In this document: piece after piece, positions 12,101 to 23,665 of the stretch | Layout of the letters: each line of letters opens with the position of its first letter | Numbering within the stretch: position 1 is the stretch's first letter | Assembly (NCBI GenBank): GCA_963556145.1 | Contig: OY744466.1 | Coordinates: forward strand, 2,604,001-2,668,000 | Reading direction: 5' to 3' | DNA: 64,000 nucleotides | From: Hygrocybe punicea | Taxonomy: Eukaryota; Basidiomycota; Agaricomycetes; Agaricales; Hygrophoraceae | The notes under the pieces: generated by a model | What the model saw: only the letters and a program-made list of their open reading frames with translations | Told to the model about the DNA's origin: nothing | Databases searched by the model: none | Program-made: the position numbers and the translations under genes

Positions 12101-13023
12101 AATCTGCGTGCATTTGCGTGTATGTTTAAGGTCACATGACCCAAGTTCTCGCGAGTTCATACACAAAAAATTAACATAAAAATTGAATATTCTAGTATCT
12201 ACCTAAAATGAGTTCACAGTTTGGACCCGGTTCCAAGCCGTTCAGAAATTTCTGAAGGGCCCTGAACCCCACACCGGACCCGCGGTTCAGTTCAGCCAAA
12301 GTTGCTGAACTTGGACTGGACTTAGGGTTCGGTTTGGGGTTTGAACCGGGTTCGGTTTGGTTTCGAACCGGACTTCGGCAACACTACTGTCAACTCCTCC
12401 AATTTGCATGAGCATGATCCTCAAGGGATGTTTCGCCAGATAACTGGCACTTTGTGCACCCAGGAGTGGGAACGCTTCTGTGCTTTCTTTTGCATGGTTT
12501 TTAAGGCCAAAGAACTTCATGCCCAGATCTATGAAGATGCGATATCCATCAGCACGAGAGCCAAGCCTAAGGACAGTGGAGGTAAACCATAATTAACTTT
12601 GTTAATATGATTGCTGAGTTGTGTATAGACCATTCTCAGCAAGGATTCAGCTGTCTGTTGGCTAAAGGCTCACCTAACAAATCACCAGTTAAAGTAGCTG
12701 GATCATCGAGGACCGGAGCAGTCAAGGGTGCTCTCAATTTTGATGACTATGGTGAGTTGTCGTATTTGGTTAAAATTGTGTTACCAATCATTAATATATG
12801 ACATGTATGTAACTCAGTTCCGATCTATGATGGGAGAAAAGGCAACTTCAACACGAATCAACTGCAACTTCTGGATACAACGTTGAATCCTTGGACTGAT
12901 GATTTATCTGGCAGTGTCTGTCTTGTTGGATATACCGCGAATACTTGGGTTGGCAAAGAGCTGTCCACGCAGTTGTCGCTCAATGTGCAATGGGTTGTGG
13001 TCCTTGCATCATGCAATGAGTAG
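9187..13023 (+). pseudogene. Gene A': paralogue of gene A, split by a hAT element
   Basis: A series of short plus-strand exons with GT...AG borders, for example about 9187-9241 (ISRKKATKQVNERED), 9503-9549, 9691-9755, 9908-9958, 10013-10090, 10576-10650, 10695-10812 and 11012-11196 resuming at 12395-12580, 12634-12750 and 12818-13023. The N-terminal exons encode Lys/Ser/Asp-rich linkers; the C-terminal part is conserved. TQEWERFCAFFCMVFKAKEL parallels QGEWERYVGAIGMVIRESEF in gene A, and SLNVQWVVVL parallels SLNVQWVMVL just before the stop (TAG 13021-13023). Removing the hAT insertion (11197-12386) with one CTGTCAAC restores the frame (LAVN|SSNLHEHD). Apart from that insertion the exons look translatable, so it may have been inactivated recently. 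It is head-to-head with B'. Function unknown; the 5' limit is uncertain. Confidence 0.65.
11197..12386. mobile_element. Non-autonomous hAT element hAT-1, 8-bp TSD
   Basis: A 1190-bp insertion. The ends are TGGTGTTGCCGAAGTCCGG (left) and, inverted, TAGTGTTGCCGAAGTCCGG (right), with CTGTCAAC duplicated at 11189-11196 and 12387-12394. Subterminal regions carry many GGTTCGGTTT/GAACCGGAC motifs. The core (about 11465-11760) is a GCTGCTGCCGTTG-type trinucleotide array, followed by GGGCATGG repeats near 11905-11990. No transposase is encoded. It shares ends and architecture with 54024-55493. Confidence 0.88.
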
Positions 13024-13590
13024 TATTTGATTATCTCCAATATCTGTCGCTGAATACCTTGTACATACCTGTACCACCGCCACCCCTCTGGATTCGTCTT
13101 TGTCTGGAATTGTCTCTTGATACCCTAGCCTGTACATTTTTGTATTCATGTTTTAAATTATTGCCAGCCGGTCTGCATATTGTTCTTGACTGATTACTAA
13201 GAGTTTTCTTACTCTGAACGCTAAACTCTGAAAATTAAACTCAACGGTTTCAATACTCTTGCCTGCATACCATGTTGTTCCACTGTGTTGTGTTTCTATT
13301 ATTGTTGCTCTTTCCTGCTCCATCTTGTCATTTGAACAGTGCTAAGGTGGGTGTCATAACTGGATTGCTGTATTGCCGCAACTAATATCTATCGAGAGTA
13401 TAGGCTAGTTCAATTGACCAGTATCATATGGCATTTACAGATGATGCAGACATGTTTTCTGGTATACATTTCAAGATCCTCTTCATAACGTGAAGCTGAT
13501 ATGAATGATAGACACACATGCATCATTGAGTATATAAATTCTGTTACTAATTGCATTTGTTTTTGCTGACCTCTTTGTAATAACAGAAAT
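13024..13590. other. Spacer after A'
   Basis: AT-rich sequence with no coding signal that I trust. The region just after the A' stop (13030-13330) is probably the transcript's 3' flank. Confidence 0.4.
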
Positions 13591-13639
13591 GTCCCGTGGC
13601 CTTGTTCATAAGGTACATGGCTGGGTGTTATACTATCAT

Positions 13640-13860
13640 CCTGATACACCCCAGGATAGGACACAAATATCATCTTATCGTCTTGCTCATGTGTCCCAAG
13701 ACTGGGTGTTATGCTATCGTCCTGACACGCCCTAGGATAGGGTGTTATACTATCGTCCTGACACACCCCAGGATAGGGTGTTATGCTATCGTCCTGACAT
13801 GCCCCAGGATAGGGTGTTATGCTATCGTCCTGATACACCCCAGGATATGGTGCTTTATTA
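13640..13860 (+). repeat. 36-bp minisatellite
   Basis: The unit GGTGTTATGCTATCGTCCTG followed by ACACACCCCAGGATAG recurs with starts at 13704, 13741, 13777, 13813 and 13849 (36-bp step, 37 once). Degenerate copies extend to about 14000. Codon-like frames across it are shadows of the repeat. Confidence 0.8.
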
Positions 13861-14271
13861 TTGTTCTGCCTATGTACCACAGAACTTGAGTTTAAGGACA
13901 CGCTTCTCTTATGGTCTTGCTTGTGTGTCCCAAGACTGGGTGTTATATCATTGTCCTGTTATGCCCCAGGATATGGTGCTTTATTATTGTTCTGACTATG
14001 CACCACAGAACTTGAGTTCCAGGACACAAATGTGTTATTATCTCACTTATGTGTCCCAAAACAAATACTATGTAATCCTAATACACCTCAGAATGTGGTG
14101 TATCATTGTGGTTCTGTTAATATATCCCAGAGCATATTATTTAAATCTATATCACACTCATTCAACAACAATAGTAATTTTGAGTATTCTTCTCATAACA
14201 TTCCAAATCTACCAGGCAAAACAAGACAACATCTTTCTTAGTTAGATAACAATAGTTTAAATCGTTGCATT

Positions 14272-15675
14272 TTGAAAGCCCCTAATCAACTACCTTTCAT
14301 TATTGAATTCTATGTACAATTTCTTCTCTATGTCAATGCATCTATGCACAACTTATTATTTGTATATGAAATAATTCTCCAAAAATGTCAAAGAATATAT
14401 CTAAAGCTACTGCAAAACATATATGCAGCACATGATTTTGCAGTATACAAACAAAAATATCAACAATTCATTATATGCAGTACATTGTTTATATTTCAAG
14501 TATTTCTCTTATATTATGTGCAATATTCTACATGTTTGTATACCAATTGTATTGATACTGTACAAGATAGTTTTATATCAGATGTATATGGCTATAATGA
14601 TATTACGAAGGATAATGATACAAATGTGCGTGATATTGTTGGTGGAGGATCAAAGTTATTCACCTTAAATGAACTGTCTCCTTACTTATCAGATAATGTA
14701 ATCTATACCATGAATGTGAAATTTAGATTCAGAGAATATGTGAAACAATCAGAAAAACAGAGTGATACATTAAATACAATCATCTGTTCTATTCCATGGG
14801 ATATATTATTGCCACAATTGACAACAGATCAATTAAAGTTTATTGCAGAGTGCCATAATTTTGTCACATATGTCAGATCTCATAGTGCAGATATTCAATC
14901 TGCTATCAAGAGCCATGACTGTATAAATTGTTCTCAATATCTATCTGTGTTTGATATCATAGATATTGATGTCTTAAACAAAGAAGCAAAAGCATCTAAT
15001 GTAAGAGCAGTAAAACGATATCAAAGCCGACAAAATATGGAATCCAAAGTCAAACATTTACATTCAGTGACGAAATATCAACAAAAACAGGGTGTAGAAT
15101 ACAGAGTGAGGAATTTACATGCGGTGATAAAGTATCAACAAAAACAAAATGTAGAGTACAGAATAAAGAATTTACATTCAGTGATAAAATATCAACAAAA
15201 CAATGATGTAGAATATAAAGTAAATCATGCAATGTCAGAACAAAAATACAAAAATAAAAATGAACACATATTTCCACCTCCACCTCTCACAGCTGCTTTA
15301 CAACATACAATTATAGCTAATGCATGTCAAGATATATTACCTGATCAAATTTCAGAATCAGGATGTGCTATTTGTGGTCAGTTGACTCCAAGTAAGGATT
15401 TATTAAAGCTCTCTAATGTCAATGTAGACTGGAAGATATTGACAAATCCAGGTGTGACACAATTAGAGCGGTTAACTGCTGAAGATCCCATCAAAGGCTT
15501 GGATGGCCCTGTCTTAATCAAACAGCTGCACAGTATGTGCACAAGTTGCCATAAATCTTTGACAAAAAATAAGATTCCTCTGTTGTCATTAGCGAATGGA
15601 AAATGGTTAGGAGATGTTCCAGTACAGTTGACAGATTTATTATTTGCAGAACAGTTGCTGGTTGCAAGAGTGTGA
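14272..15675 (+). pseudogene. Helitron copy 1, N-terminal segment
   Basis: A 467-codon open segment ending in TGA where copy 2 reads on through RVRHNKCIVRVSSG. Residues about 246-320 are four 19-residue repeats (57 bp, starts 15007, 15064, 15121 and 15178; motif KYQQKQxVEYRV). The FPPPPL stretch and the CAICGQL...CTSCHKSL cysteine pairs of the DUF6570-like domain follow. The first ~130 residues are hydrophobic and AT-rich and may lie upstream of the true start. Confidence 0.75.
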
Positions 15676-15727
15676 CACAATCGTTGTATTGTAAGAGTAT
15701 CTTCAGGAATGCATAAAATGAGAGCGA

Positions 15728-17272
15728 ATGCAATCAATCACCTTTGCTAATCCTATTTCTAAAATGTATGATATTCTACCTCCATCCATTGAAGACTTGG
15801 ATGAAGTTCTGGCATTTATTTATACAGGGCCATGTAAGCCCACTAAATCAGACTTTAAGAGAACACCTCTTCTTGTAAGAAGAAACAAGGTTAAAGCAGC
15901 ATTGGAATGGTTGAAGTTGAATCATTGTGATTATTATGATCTGGAGATATCACAAAGAAATCTTGATCAGTATCCAGAAAATGGTCCTCCAGTTGTCGTA
16001 GATTATCATCAATCATTTACAAATAAAAATCCAGAGTCGACAGCTATCAATGACATTGAAGAAGAAGATGGTGTTGAATCAGGCAAATGTCCATTTGTTG
16101 TTCATGGTTTGACAGGTGAAGAATATTCCAACAAAAGTGCCAAAGCTCTCAAGACCATTGCATTAAAGCATTTGACTTCAAATGAAAAAGTTCTAGCCAT
16201 AGGTCATGCAGCACATCCCGAATCTATTTATAGTAATCCACAGTTATTTTCTCAAATGATGCCCTAGTTGTTTTCATATGGACTTGGTGGAATTGGCAAT
16301 GCCTATCAGCAGGGAGAATTATCAGATATTAGACACAAAAGACATTTGCTTATGTATCATGACAAAAGATTTCAAAAAGATCTATATTTTCCATTGATTG
16401 CATTCAATCACGAACAGATAAAACAATGCACTACAGCAGGATATTTATTAGTGGAAAAGTCAAAATTCCAGGAGATTTCTAACAGGTTGTTAGATGTCAA
16501 CATTCATACACTAGCAGACATTTCTAAAAGAATGGAAAATGGTGATAAAGTAATACCAGAAACAGATGAGGAAAAATTGTGTTTTAAACTCATTAATGAT
16601 ATTGATCATGTTAGAGGTGGTGTAAAAGGATCTGTCACCAGCAAAAAATATATGTGCAATGAAATTTGGTCTTTAATTTCATTTGTTGGTGCACCCTCTT
16701 GGTTTATTACATTTGCTCCTGCCGACAACAAACATCCAATCTCATTATATTTTGCAGACACCAAAGAAACATTCAATCCTGTTCTAAGAGATTATAATGA
16801 AAGATATCGATTAATTGCCCACAATCCAGTGGCTGGTGCAAGATTTTTTCATTTTGTGACTCAACTCTTCATTAAACATATACTTGGAGTTGGAGAAAAT
16901 CATCCTGGAATCTATGGCAATACAGAAGCATATTATGGAACAGTTGAACAACAAGGACGGTTGACATTGCATATGCATATGCTCTTGTGGCTTAAAGGAG
17001 TATTATCACCGCAACAAATCAGAGACAGAATTATGGATCCAAATTCTGATTTTCAACAAAGATTGGTGGAGTATCTTGAGAGTGTGCATATTGGAGAGTT
17101 TCTCACTGGATCCATGGCTGATGTAAAAGCCAACATTGAAGAAAACAGTCAATCTAAGGATTATCAGGATCCTACTCAGACATTACCGGACGCACCTCCA
17201 CCAATGTGCAATAAGTCAAATCATGTTTGTAATGAACATTGTTCTAACAAGTCACAACTTAATTTGTGGTAG
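15728..17272 (+). pseudogene. Helitron copy 1, DUF6570-like end and Rep endonuclease
   Basis: One frame with internal TAG stops at 16265-16267 and 17270-17272. It carries the DUF6570-like end (DEVLAFIYTGPCKPT...TPLLVRR) and then the Helitron Rep nuclease: WFITFAPAD near 16700, and the HUH motif H-M-H within LTLHMHMLLW (His codons about 16970-16978). The sequence between the first stop and the Rep still follows copy 2 closely, so the stops are recent point lesions. Confidence 0.8.
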
Positions 17273-17305
17273 GATAAATTTTCAAGTACAGTTGGTGATT
17301 CAATT

Positions 17306-20300
17306 ATGTGGTCCAATATACATAACTGTGGTAGAAATATGTCAAGTGGCGAGAAGGCCAACAAAAAAGATAGACCGACGTGTATGAACAAGCATGGGAA
17401 ATGCAAAGCCAGATTTCCAAGACAAACCTTTGAACAGACTCAAGTTGATCCTAAATCAGGAGCTTTGAACATGAAAAAAGGTGAAGCTTGGATCAACACA
17501 TTGACACCATGCATAACATATCTTCTTCGGTGCAACTCAGATGTGACAAGCCTCCTCTCAGGTACTGCTATCAAGGCTATAGTGGCATATGTGACTGATT
17601 ATGTTACAAAACCTGGTCTGAAAACATACACTATCTTTGACTCTATTCGGAGTGTTTTTACTAAAAATTCTGAAATGCTGGGAGGATCCATGAAACAAAA
17701 AGACAAAGCTAGACATTTGATAACACAGATAATTAATTCATTGACATCAAAGATGGAAATAGGTGGTCCAATGGCATCTTTGTATCTGCTAGGTAATCCA
17801 GATCACTATACAAGCCACAAGTTTGTAACAGTGTATTGGAAAAGTTATGTGAGAGAAACAATGAAGGTGTTCAAATCTGACCAGGATATTGCTGAAAACA
17901 GTGAGACAGACAAGGTTCTCTTGCAAAAAAACCAAAATCAATATGTTGGCTTTACAGCAGTCCATGATTACATGTATAGACCAGATACCTATAATGTTAC
18001 ATGCCTATATGAATGGATACAAATGGCAAGACGAGTAAAAATACCTACTCCAACACAGAAAAATCATAATGCTCAAAACAGTGATGATGAGCTGGACTTG
18101 ATTGATTCAAATTCAAAAAATCTACAATATGAAGTAACAGCTGAATGTAATCTCCATTCATCAGGCAATATTGATGATGATGAGCTCAATTTGGGAAACA
18201 ATGAGAATAGAGTTGACAGTTCCAATGAGAATAGTGATTACAGTGGTAGTTATGAAAGCAACACTGATTCAAGTGAGTCTATTATTGCTGATGAAGATGG
18301 AAATGACATTGGTAAAGAGGACAGTGATAATGCCAGCAATATTGATGCAGACAATAAACAGCCTCATAAGTTTTTTTTGTCAGCTCATCCATTACATGAA
18401 ACATACTGGATAGAATATCATTCATCATATAAAAAAGTTGTGCCTAACTTTGTCGGAGGTTTACTTCCAAGAAGAGATCGAGGAGATAGAGAATATTACT
18501 GTGCCACCATGCTTACTTTATTCAAGCCCTGGAGAACAGGCCAAGATCTTAAGAATAACAATGAGTCGTGGGATGAGGCATTCACAGACTATAAATTTAC
18601 ATCACGACAAAGCCAAATAATGGATCATTTTAATATTAGATATGAATGCAATGATGCTCAAGATGATTATTCAGCTCAGCTCAAAAAGGGTGATACTACA
18701 GCTGGTATATTTCATTCTTGGATGATATCAGAAGAAATGGATAACATGGATGAATTCAATGAGAATGGTCATGGTGATGATTTTGGTGATGAGGATGGAA
18801 TTGATAATGAGGATTATGGATTAAATAAATACTTGACCCTTGGATCAAAAGAAAGACTAATCAATGCACAAATGAATGCCACTGAAGATAGTGTCAGAAA
18901 TGCTGGTTGGCTGGATTTCAGTCCTGATGGCATCAATGCAATTGATACTTCTCCACTTAAGCCTGAAATCATACAGCCTGGTGGTAAATGGAAAACAGCT
19001 GTTCAAGATAAAAGACAAGAAATCATTGCTGATAGAAATGCACGTGTCGCTAATGCTGAACAAACCAGAAAAACTCATGCATCTGAAAATGACGTTAAAG
19101 TTGTTGACCAGTCATATTTAAAACATGATTTCAAAGCAAAGATGCAAGTTGTTCAGGAATTAATAGATGGCACAGTTACTCTTTTCAAATTAAATACTGA
19201 ACAACAAAGAGCATTTAGAACTGTGACTTTAAATTCAGATTAGCTAAAAATGTATCTAGGTGGCATGGGTGGAACTGGCAAAAGTCAAGTAATCAAAGCA
19301 CTCAAGCATTTGTTTGAACATAGACATGAATTACATTGTCTTGTTATACTGGGTCCAACTGGAACATCAGCAGCATTACTGGGTGGCTCAACTTACCACT
19401 CATTCCTAGGCATTCGTATGAATAATGATACTGGCAATCAAAGTGTAACAATTGCTCAAGTGAGAGCAAGGCTAGAGGGAATTGATTATATTTTCATAGA
19501 TGAAGTATCTATGTTGGCATGCCATGAATTATACAAAATCAGCTCACAGCTTGCCAAAGCTCTTAATGTATTTGATGTGCCATTTGGAGGCATTAATATT
19601 ATTTTTGCAGGAGATTTTGCACAACTGCCACCTGTTGGAGGTGCATCTTTGTATAGTGGTTCAGTAGGAACACAAATAGATTCTGGCCTGAAGCCACATT
19701 ATCAAGAAGCAGCTATTGGCAAAGCACTCTGGCATCAGATCACAACAGTTGTCATTTTGAGAGAAAATATGTGTCAAAAGACACAAACACCTCATGATGC
19801 ATCATTGCGAACAGCTTTAGTGAACATGCGATATGGTGCATGCACCCCTGAAGACATCAGATTTCTGAGAAAGAGAATTGCTGGCAAACGCCCAGATCAG
19901 CCAAATGTTGCTGCAAAAAACTTCAGAAATGTTGCTATCATCTGTGGAGTGCACTCTCAAAAAGACAGAATCAACCAGCTTGGATGTGAGTGTTTTGCAG
20001 AGGATACAAATCAAAAGTTGACCCACTTCTACTCTATGGACAAATGGGGCAAAGAAAGTGATCCAGCTAATAAAACCAAATGGGGAAAATCAAAAGCAGC
20101 ATCAAAGACAATTCACAAATCAAATCAGATTGATTTTGATGAACAACTTGAGATTTGGAAACTCAACCATGGAGCAACTGAACATTTTCCTGGAAAGCTT
20201 CCATTGTGTCTTGGCATGCCTGTAAAGATCCGAAATAATGATGCGACTGAATTATGCATCACAAAAGGCCAGGAAGGCATTGTTGTTGGCTGGCAATCAA

Positions 20301-21253
20301 TCAAAGACCCTCATGATAAACATGTTCTCGACACACTCTTTGTGAAATTGGATAATCCACCTCAATTGGTTCAAATACCTGGTCTACCAGATAATGTTGT
20401 TCCTATTGTGAAGAGCACAAAAACAATTCACTGTCTATTCCCCAGTGATCTGAAAGAATCTGTTGAAAGACAACAAGTATGGGTGCTGCCCAACTTTGCT
20501 ATGACAGCTCATGCATCTCAGGGAAAAACCCGCCCTTACAATGTTGTACATTTAAACAGCTGTTTTTCTCACATGTCATATTACACAGCTCTGTCTAGAA
20601 GTGCAAGTGCAGCAGGCACCATCATTATCCAAGGTTTTGACCCTAATGTTATTACAAGAGGTTGCAGTGGCTATCTCAGACAAGAATTCAGGGAACAAGA
20701 AATATTGGATGATATTACAAGGCTGAGATATGAAGGACAACTACCTGATCACTTAAATGGGCAACTCCGCAATACATTGATTCGTCAATATCAATTATGG
20801 AAAGGCACTGATTATGTTCCTGCCAAAGTAGATGCAGCATTAAGTTGGTCTGCCAGAGATCCACTACCTATGCTTCCTGTGGTTGTTGACAGTTCATGGC
20901 AACTCATTGGAAAATCTACTGATGGAAAAGCTAAGCAAAATTCACTTCAACAGGCCAGTCTTGGTTTTGTGGCCACAAAAGGAAGCTCACCAGTAAAGCA
21001 AAATTTAAAACGTACTTATGATGAACATAATGAGACACCACTTTTGAGTAGGAAAAATAGAATTATAACTCATGAAGGCAGTTGCACTATTCTTACTCCT
21101 CGTGGCTTACATTGGGATGAAAACAACTGGAGTAGTGCATATGATTCACTCTTTGTTATTTTGTACAATATATGGGCAGAACATCCTGCAAGTTGGACAC
21201 CAAGATTTCAGTCAATTGGAAACATTTATCTGTCAACACTTGTACATGGGTTT
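17306..21253 (+). pseudogene. Helitron copy 1, Rep tyrosines and Pif1-type helicase
   Basis: Same frame as the preceding segment, with a further TAG at 19241-19243 shortly before the helicase. IVAYVTDYVTK supplies the paired Rep tyrosines. Helicase motifs follow: Walker A GMGGTGKSQ (about 19264), Walker B IFIDEVSM, GDFAQLPP, NFAMTAHASQGKTRP and the arginine-containing ALSRSASAAGT. The protease-like tail begins at NNWSSAYDSLF, where the catalytic-position Cys of copy 2 is Ser (codon 21134-21136). The frame stops at the foldback insertion after VHGF. Confidence 0.82.
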
Positions 21254-21490
21254 ACAGCCGTTTGCATAAAGCATGACAGTTGCCACATTTTTTTGTTTAT
21301 AAGAAAAACAAAGACTTGGTGAAATTTCAAGTGTGAAGTAGTGTATCTCATGAAATACTGAATGGATTGAGACCATTGTAGAGGCAAATTTTATCTATTC
21401 TTCAAGGCCTTTTCAGCTGTGTTATTACATTTGAGCTGTGTCTAGTGTATGCTGAGTTATAAGCATAATAAGATAGAGTAGCAGCTGAAC

Positions 21491-23125
21491 CCCAGTGAAA
21501 AGTCCGTATATTATGATCCTTTTAGATAATATAAATCCTTTTATATCGATATACAACCAATAAAATCGTACCGAGTGAAAAGACAACGATTAAAAGTAAC
21601 GATAAACCTCACAAAAGCATAGCCAGCTCCTGTTCTTTTGCTTGTGACAAAATTTTCTAAGAAAACTGAGTTTCCTCTGCCCAAGTGCAGATGACTTCAT
21701 CTTGGACTTGGAATTTTTTCTTTCATTCGTTTCCCCTTTGCTCCCGACTTCCATGTCCTCCCCATCCCCGTTGGCACACCTATCCCCTCCTGCGAGGCCA
21801 TCACATCCGCTCTCCTCAAAGGCGCCATATACATTGACCCTACCCCGAGATCAACCCTCTCATCTGTCTTGACGTAGAGCCTGGTGCACAGCCCACCATC
21901 CACTACTCGACATGGCTGCTTGGAGCTATAACGAGGATGAGGAGGATTTTACAAAAGGTAATTGAGCACGAAAACTAATGTTTCTTTTGGATGTGCTGAC
22001 CATCTTGAGATGGAAGACGCAACTGCGTAGATGTTTGGGTTCTAGAGCAACTTAATGCTCTCCTCCATAACGCTACAGTAGATACGGCTTTAGATTCACA
22101 ATTGCGAAGCGACAAAGTTGTCTTCTTTCTGCATCTACTCGGGCTTGACACGACTGGGCATCCCTATAGACCCCACTCTAAAGTGAAGTTATTTGATTTG
22201 GTCTCACTCTCGTGTATGGTCTCATCTTTGCCCTGGCAGGAATACATGAACAATATTCAAGTTGTAGATGACATTGTACGGTAAACCGAATCCCTTTTCA
22301 AGGATTTTTTTCGAGATGAAGAAACAAGCTTTATTTTTAGCGCAGACCATGGCATGTCTGACATCGGCAATCACGGTGACGGCAGTGCATTTTTCATGCC
22401 AATCAATCAATATCTACTCGCCAACCTGATGTATCTGCACAGACCCAGATAACACACGCACGCCTTTAATTGCATGGGGTCGTGGCATCCAAGGCCCTCT
22501 ACTCCTCCCCCTCGTCGCATGATTCGTACTCTGAGCCATGGCGCCTCGGCAATTTCCTTCGCCTTGATGTGGAGCAGGCTGACATAGCCTCGCTCATGGC
22601 AGCCCTCATCGGTATAAATTGGCCTGTCAATTCTGTTGGTGTCTTGCCAGATGTGGATCCCACTTGTCCCAGGTATTTGCTCCCTCGTAACGGCGACAGG
22701 GCTAATGCGTTTGTTAATGCTAAAGTAGGCTTTTTATTGCAAAACTCTGGCATTGAATGTCATTGACGCTGTATGAAAGGTAATTTTAAAACAGTGTCGA
22801 GTAAAACACGTCAAGGCAGCAAAGGCGGTGGTGGCGGCAGCGGCAAGAGTTGCATTGGGCTGAGCATTGGGAATGGGAATGGGAATGGGAACGGGGAACG
22901 GGCGGGGGCGGGGGGAATGGGGAATGAATGCAGAAACTCTCGGAGCACATTGTACAGTACTATAAACAATCGCAAAGGATCGCAAAGGAAATATCATTGT
23001 TTTGTAAAGGATATGACTCGAAATCCATATGCTATCGTTGCAAACTTCATTTTAAATATGCTTATGGGAAATAAAATTATTTTACGCTATCTAAAAGGAC
23101 CTTAACGTACGGACTTCTCACTGGG
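21491..23125 (+). mobile_element. Pack-type TIR element carrying an mcd4 gene fragment
   Basis: A 1635-bp insertion. Inverted ends start CCCAGTGAAAAGTCCGTA and CCCAGTGAGAAGTCCGTA, and similarity continues for about 45 bp (...TCCTTTTAGATA). GCTGAAC is duplicated at 21484-21490 and 23126-23132; relatives of the host MITE lack the insertion and have one GCTGAAC. No transposase is present, and the superfamily is unassigned because a 7-bp duplication is not diagnostic. The cargo is a host gene fragment. A GGGAAT microsatellite lies near 22865-22895. Confidence 0.75.
21905..22745 (+). pseudogene. mcd4: Captured fragment of GPI ethanolamine-phosphate transferase 1 (MCD4/PIG-N)
   Basis: Segments in order: AAWSYNEDEEDFTK (about 21911-21957), VDVWVLEQLNALLHNATVD, then FFLHLLGLDTTGHPYRPHSK ending at an intron donor near 22181, EYMNNIQVVDDIVR (22241-22281), the metal-site stretch [18 protein letters not shown] (22333-22386), then [10 protein letters not shown] and [16 protein letters not shown] (22515-22620). 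In MCD4/PIG-N this alkaline-phosphatase-like domain adds phosphoethanolamine to the first mannose of GPI anchors in the ER. Two introns are retained, so genomic DNA was captured. Lesions include TAA at 22282-22284 and several frameshifts. The membrane domains are absent, so it is non-functional. Confidence 0.8.
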
Positions 23126-23665
23126 GCTGAACATTGGATGATAAATAGCTCTGTCAATACCTCTTGGATTGAGATACTTGTATGGAGTAAAATGTTCATT
23201 TTTTCAATGTGAATCTGCTCAAATACCGGGATTTTCAATGTTGAGCATTTTCTGAGTGCAAGTTAGAAATATTGCTAAATTTGAATGAGATCAAGACTAT
23301 GGATTTAGAATCTGCAAGTATTGGAAATCCCGGTATTTGAGCAGATTCACATTGAAAAAATGAACATTTTACTCCATACAAGTATCTCAATCCAAGAGGT
23401 ATTGACAGAGCTATTTATCATTCAATGTTCAGCTGCTACTCTATCTTATTATGCTTATAACTCAGCATACACTAGACACAGCTCAAATGTAATAACACAG
23501 CTGAAAAGGCCTTGAAGAATAGATAAAATTTGCCTCTACAATGGTCTCAATCCATTCAGTATTTCATGAGATACACTACTTCACACTTGAAATTTCACTA
23601 AGTCTTTGTTTTTCTTATAAACAAAAAAAATGTGGCAACTGTCATGCTTTATGCAAATGGCTGTA

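Larger units (their letters stand above)
21255..23663. mobile_element. Foldback MITE R1-b with a nested TIR element
   Basis: Ends CAGCCGTTTGCATAAAGC and inverted CAGCCATTTGCATAAAGC, flanked by TA at 21253-21254 and 23664-23665. Arms are 21255-21490 and about 23133-23663. Excision restores the Helitron frame (VHGF|NMMASQ). A second element, 21491-23125, sits inside it. Closely related arms occur at 30805-31558. Confidence 0.85.

Noticed and set aside
13640..13860. CRISPR-like regularly spaced repeat
   Set aside because: The whole 36-bp unit repeats with no unique spacers, and the genome is eukaryotic, so it is a minisatellite.
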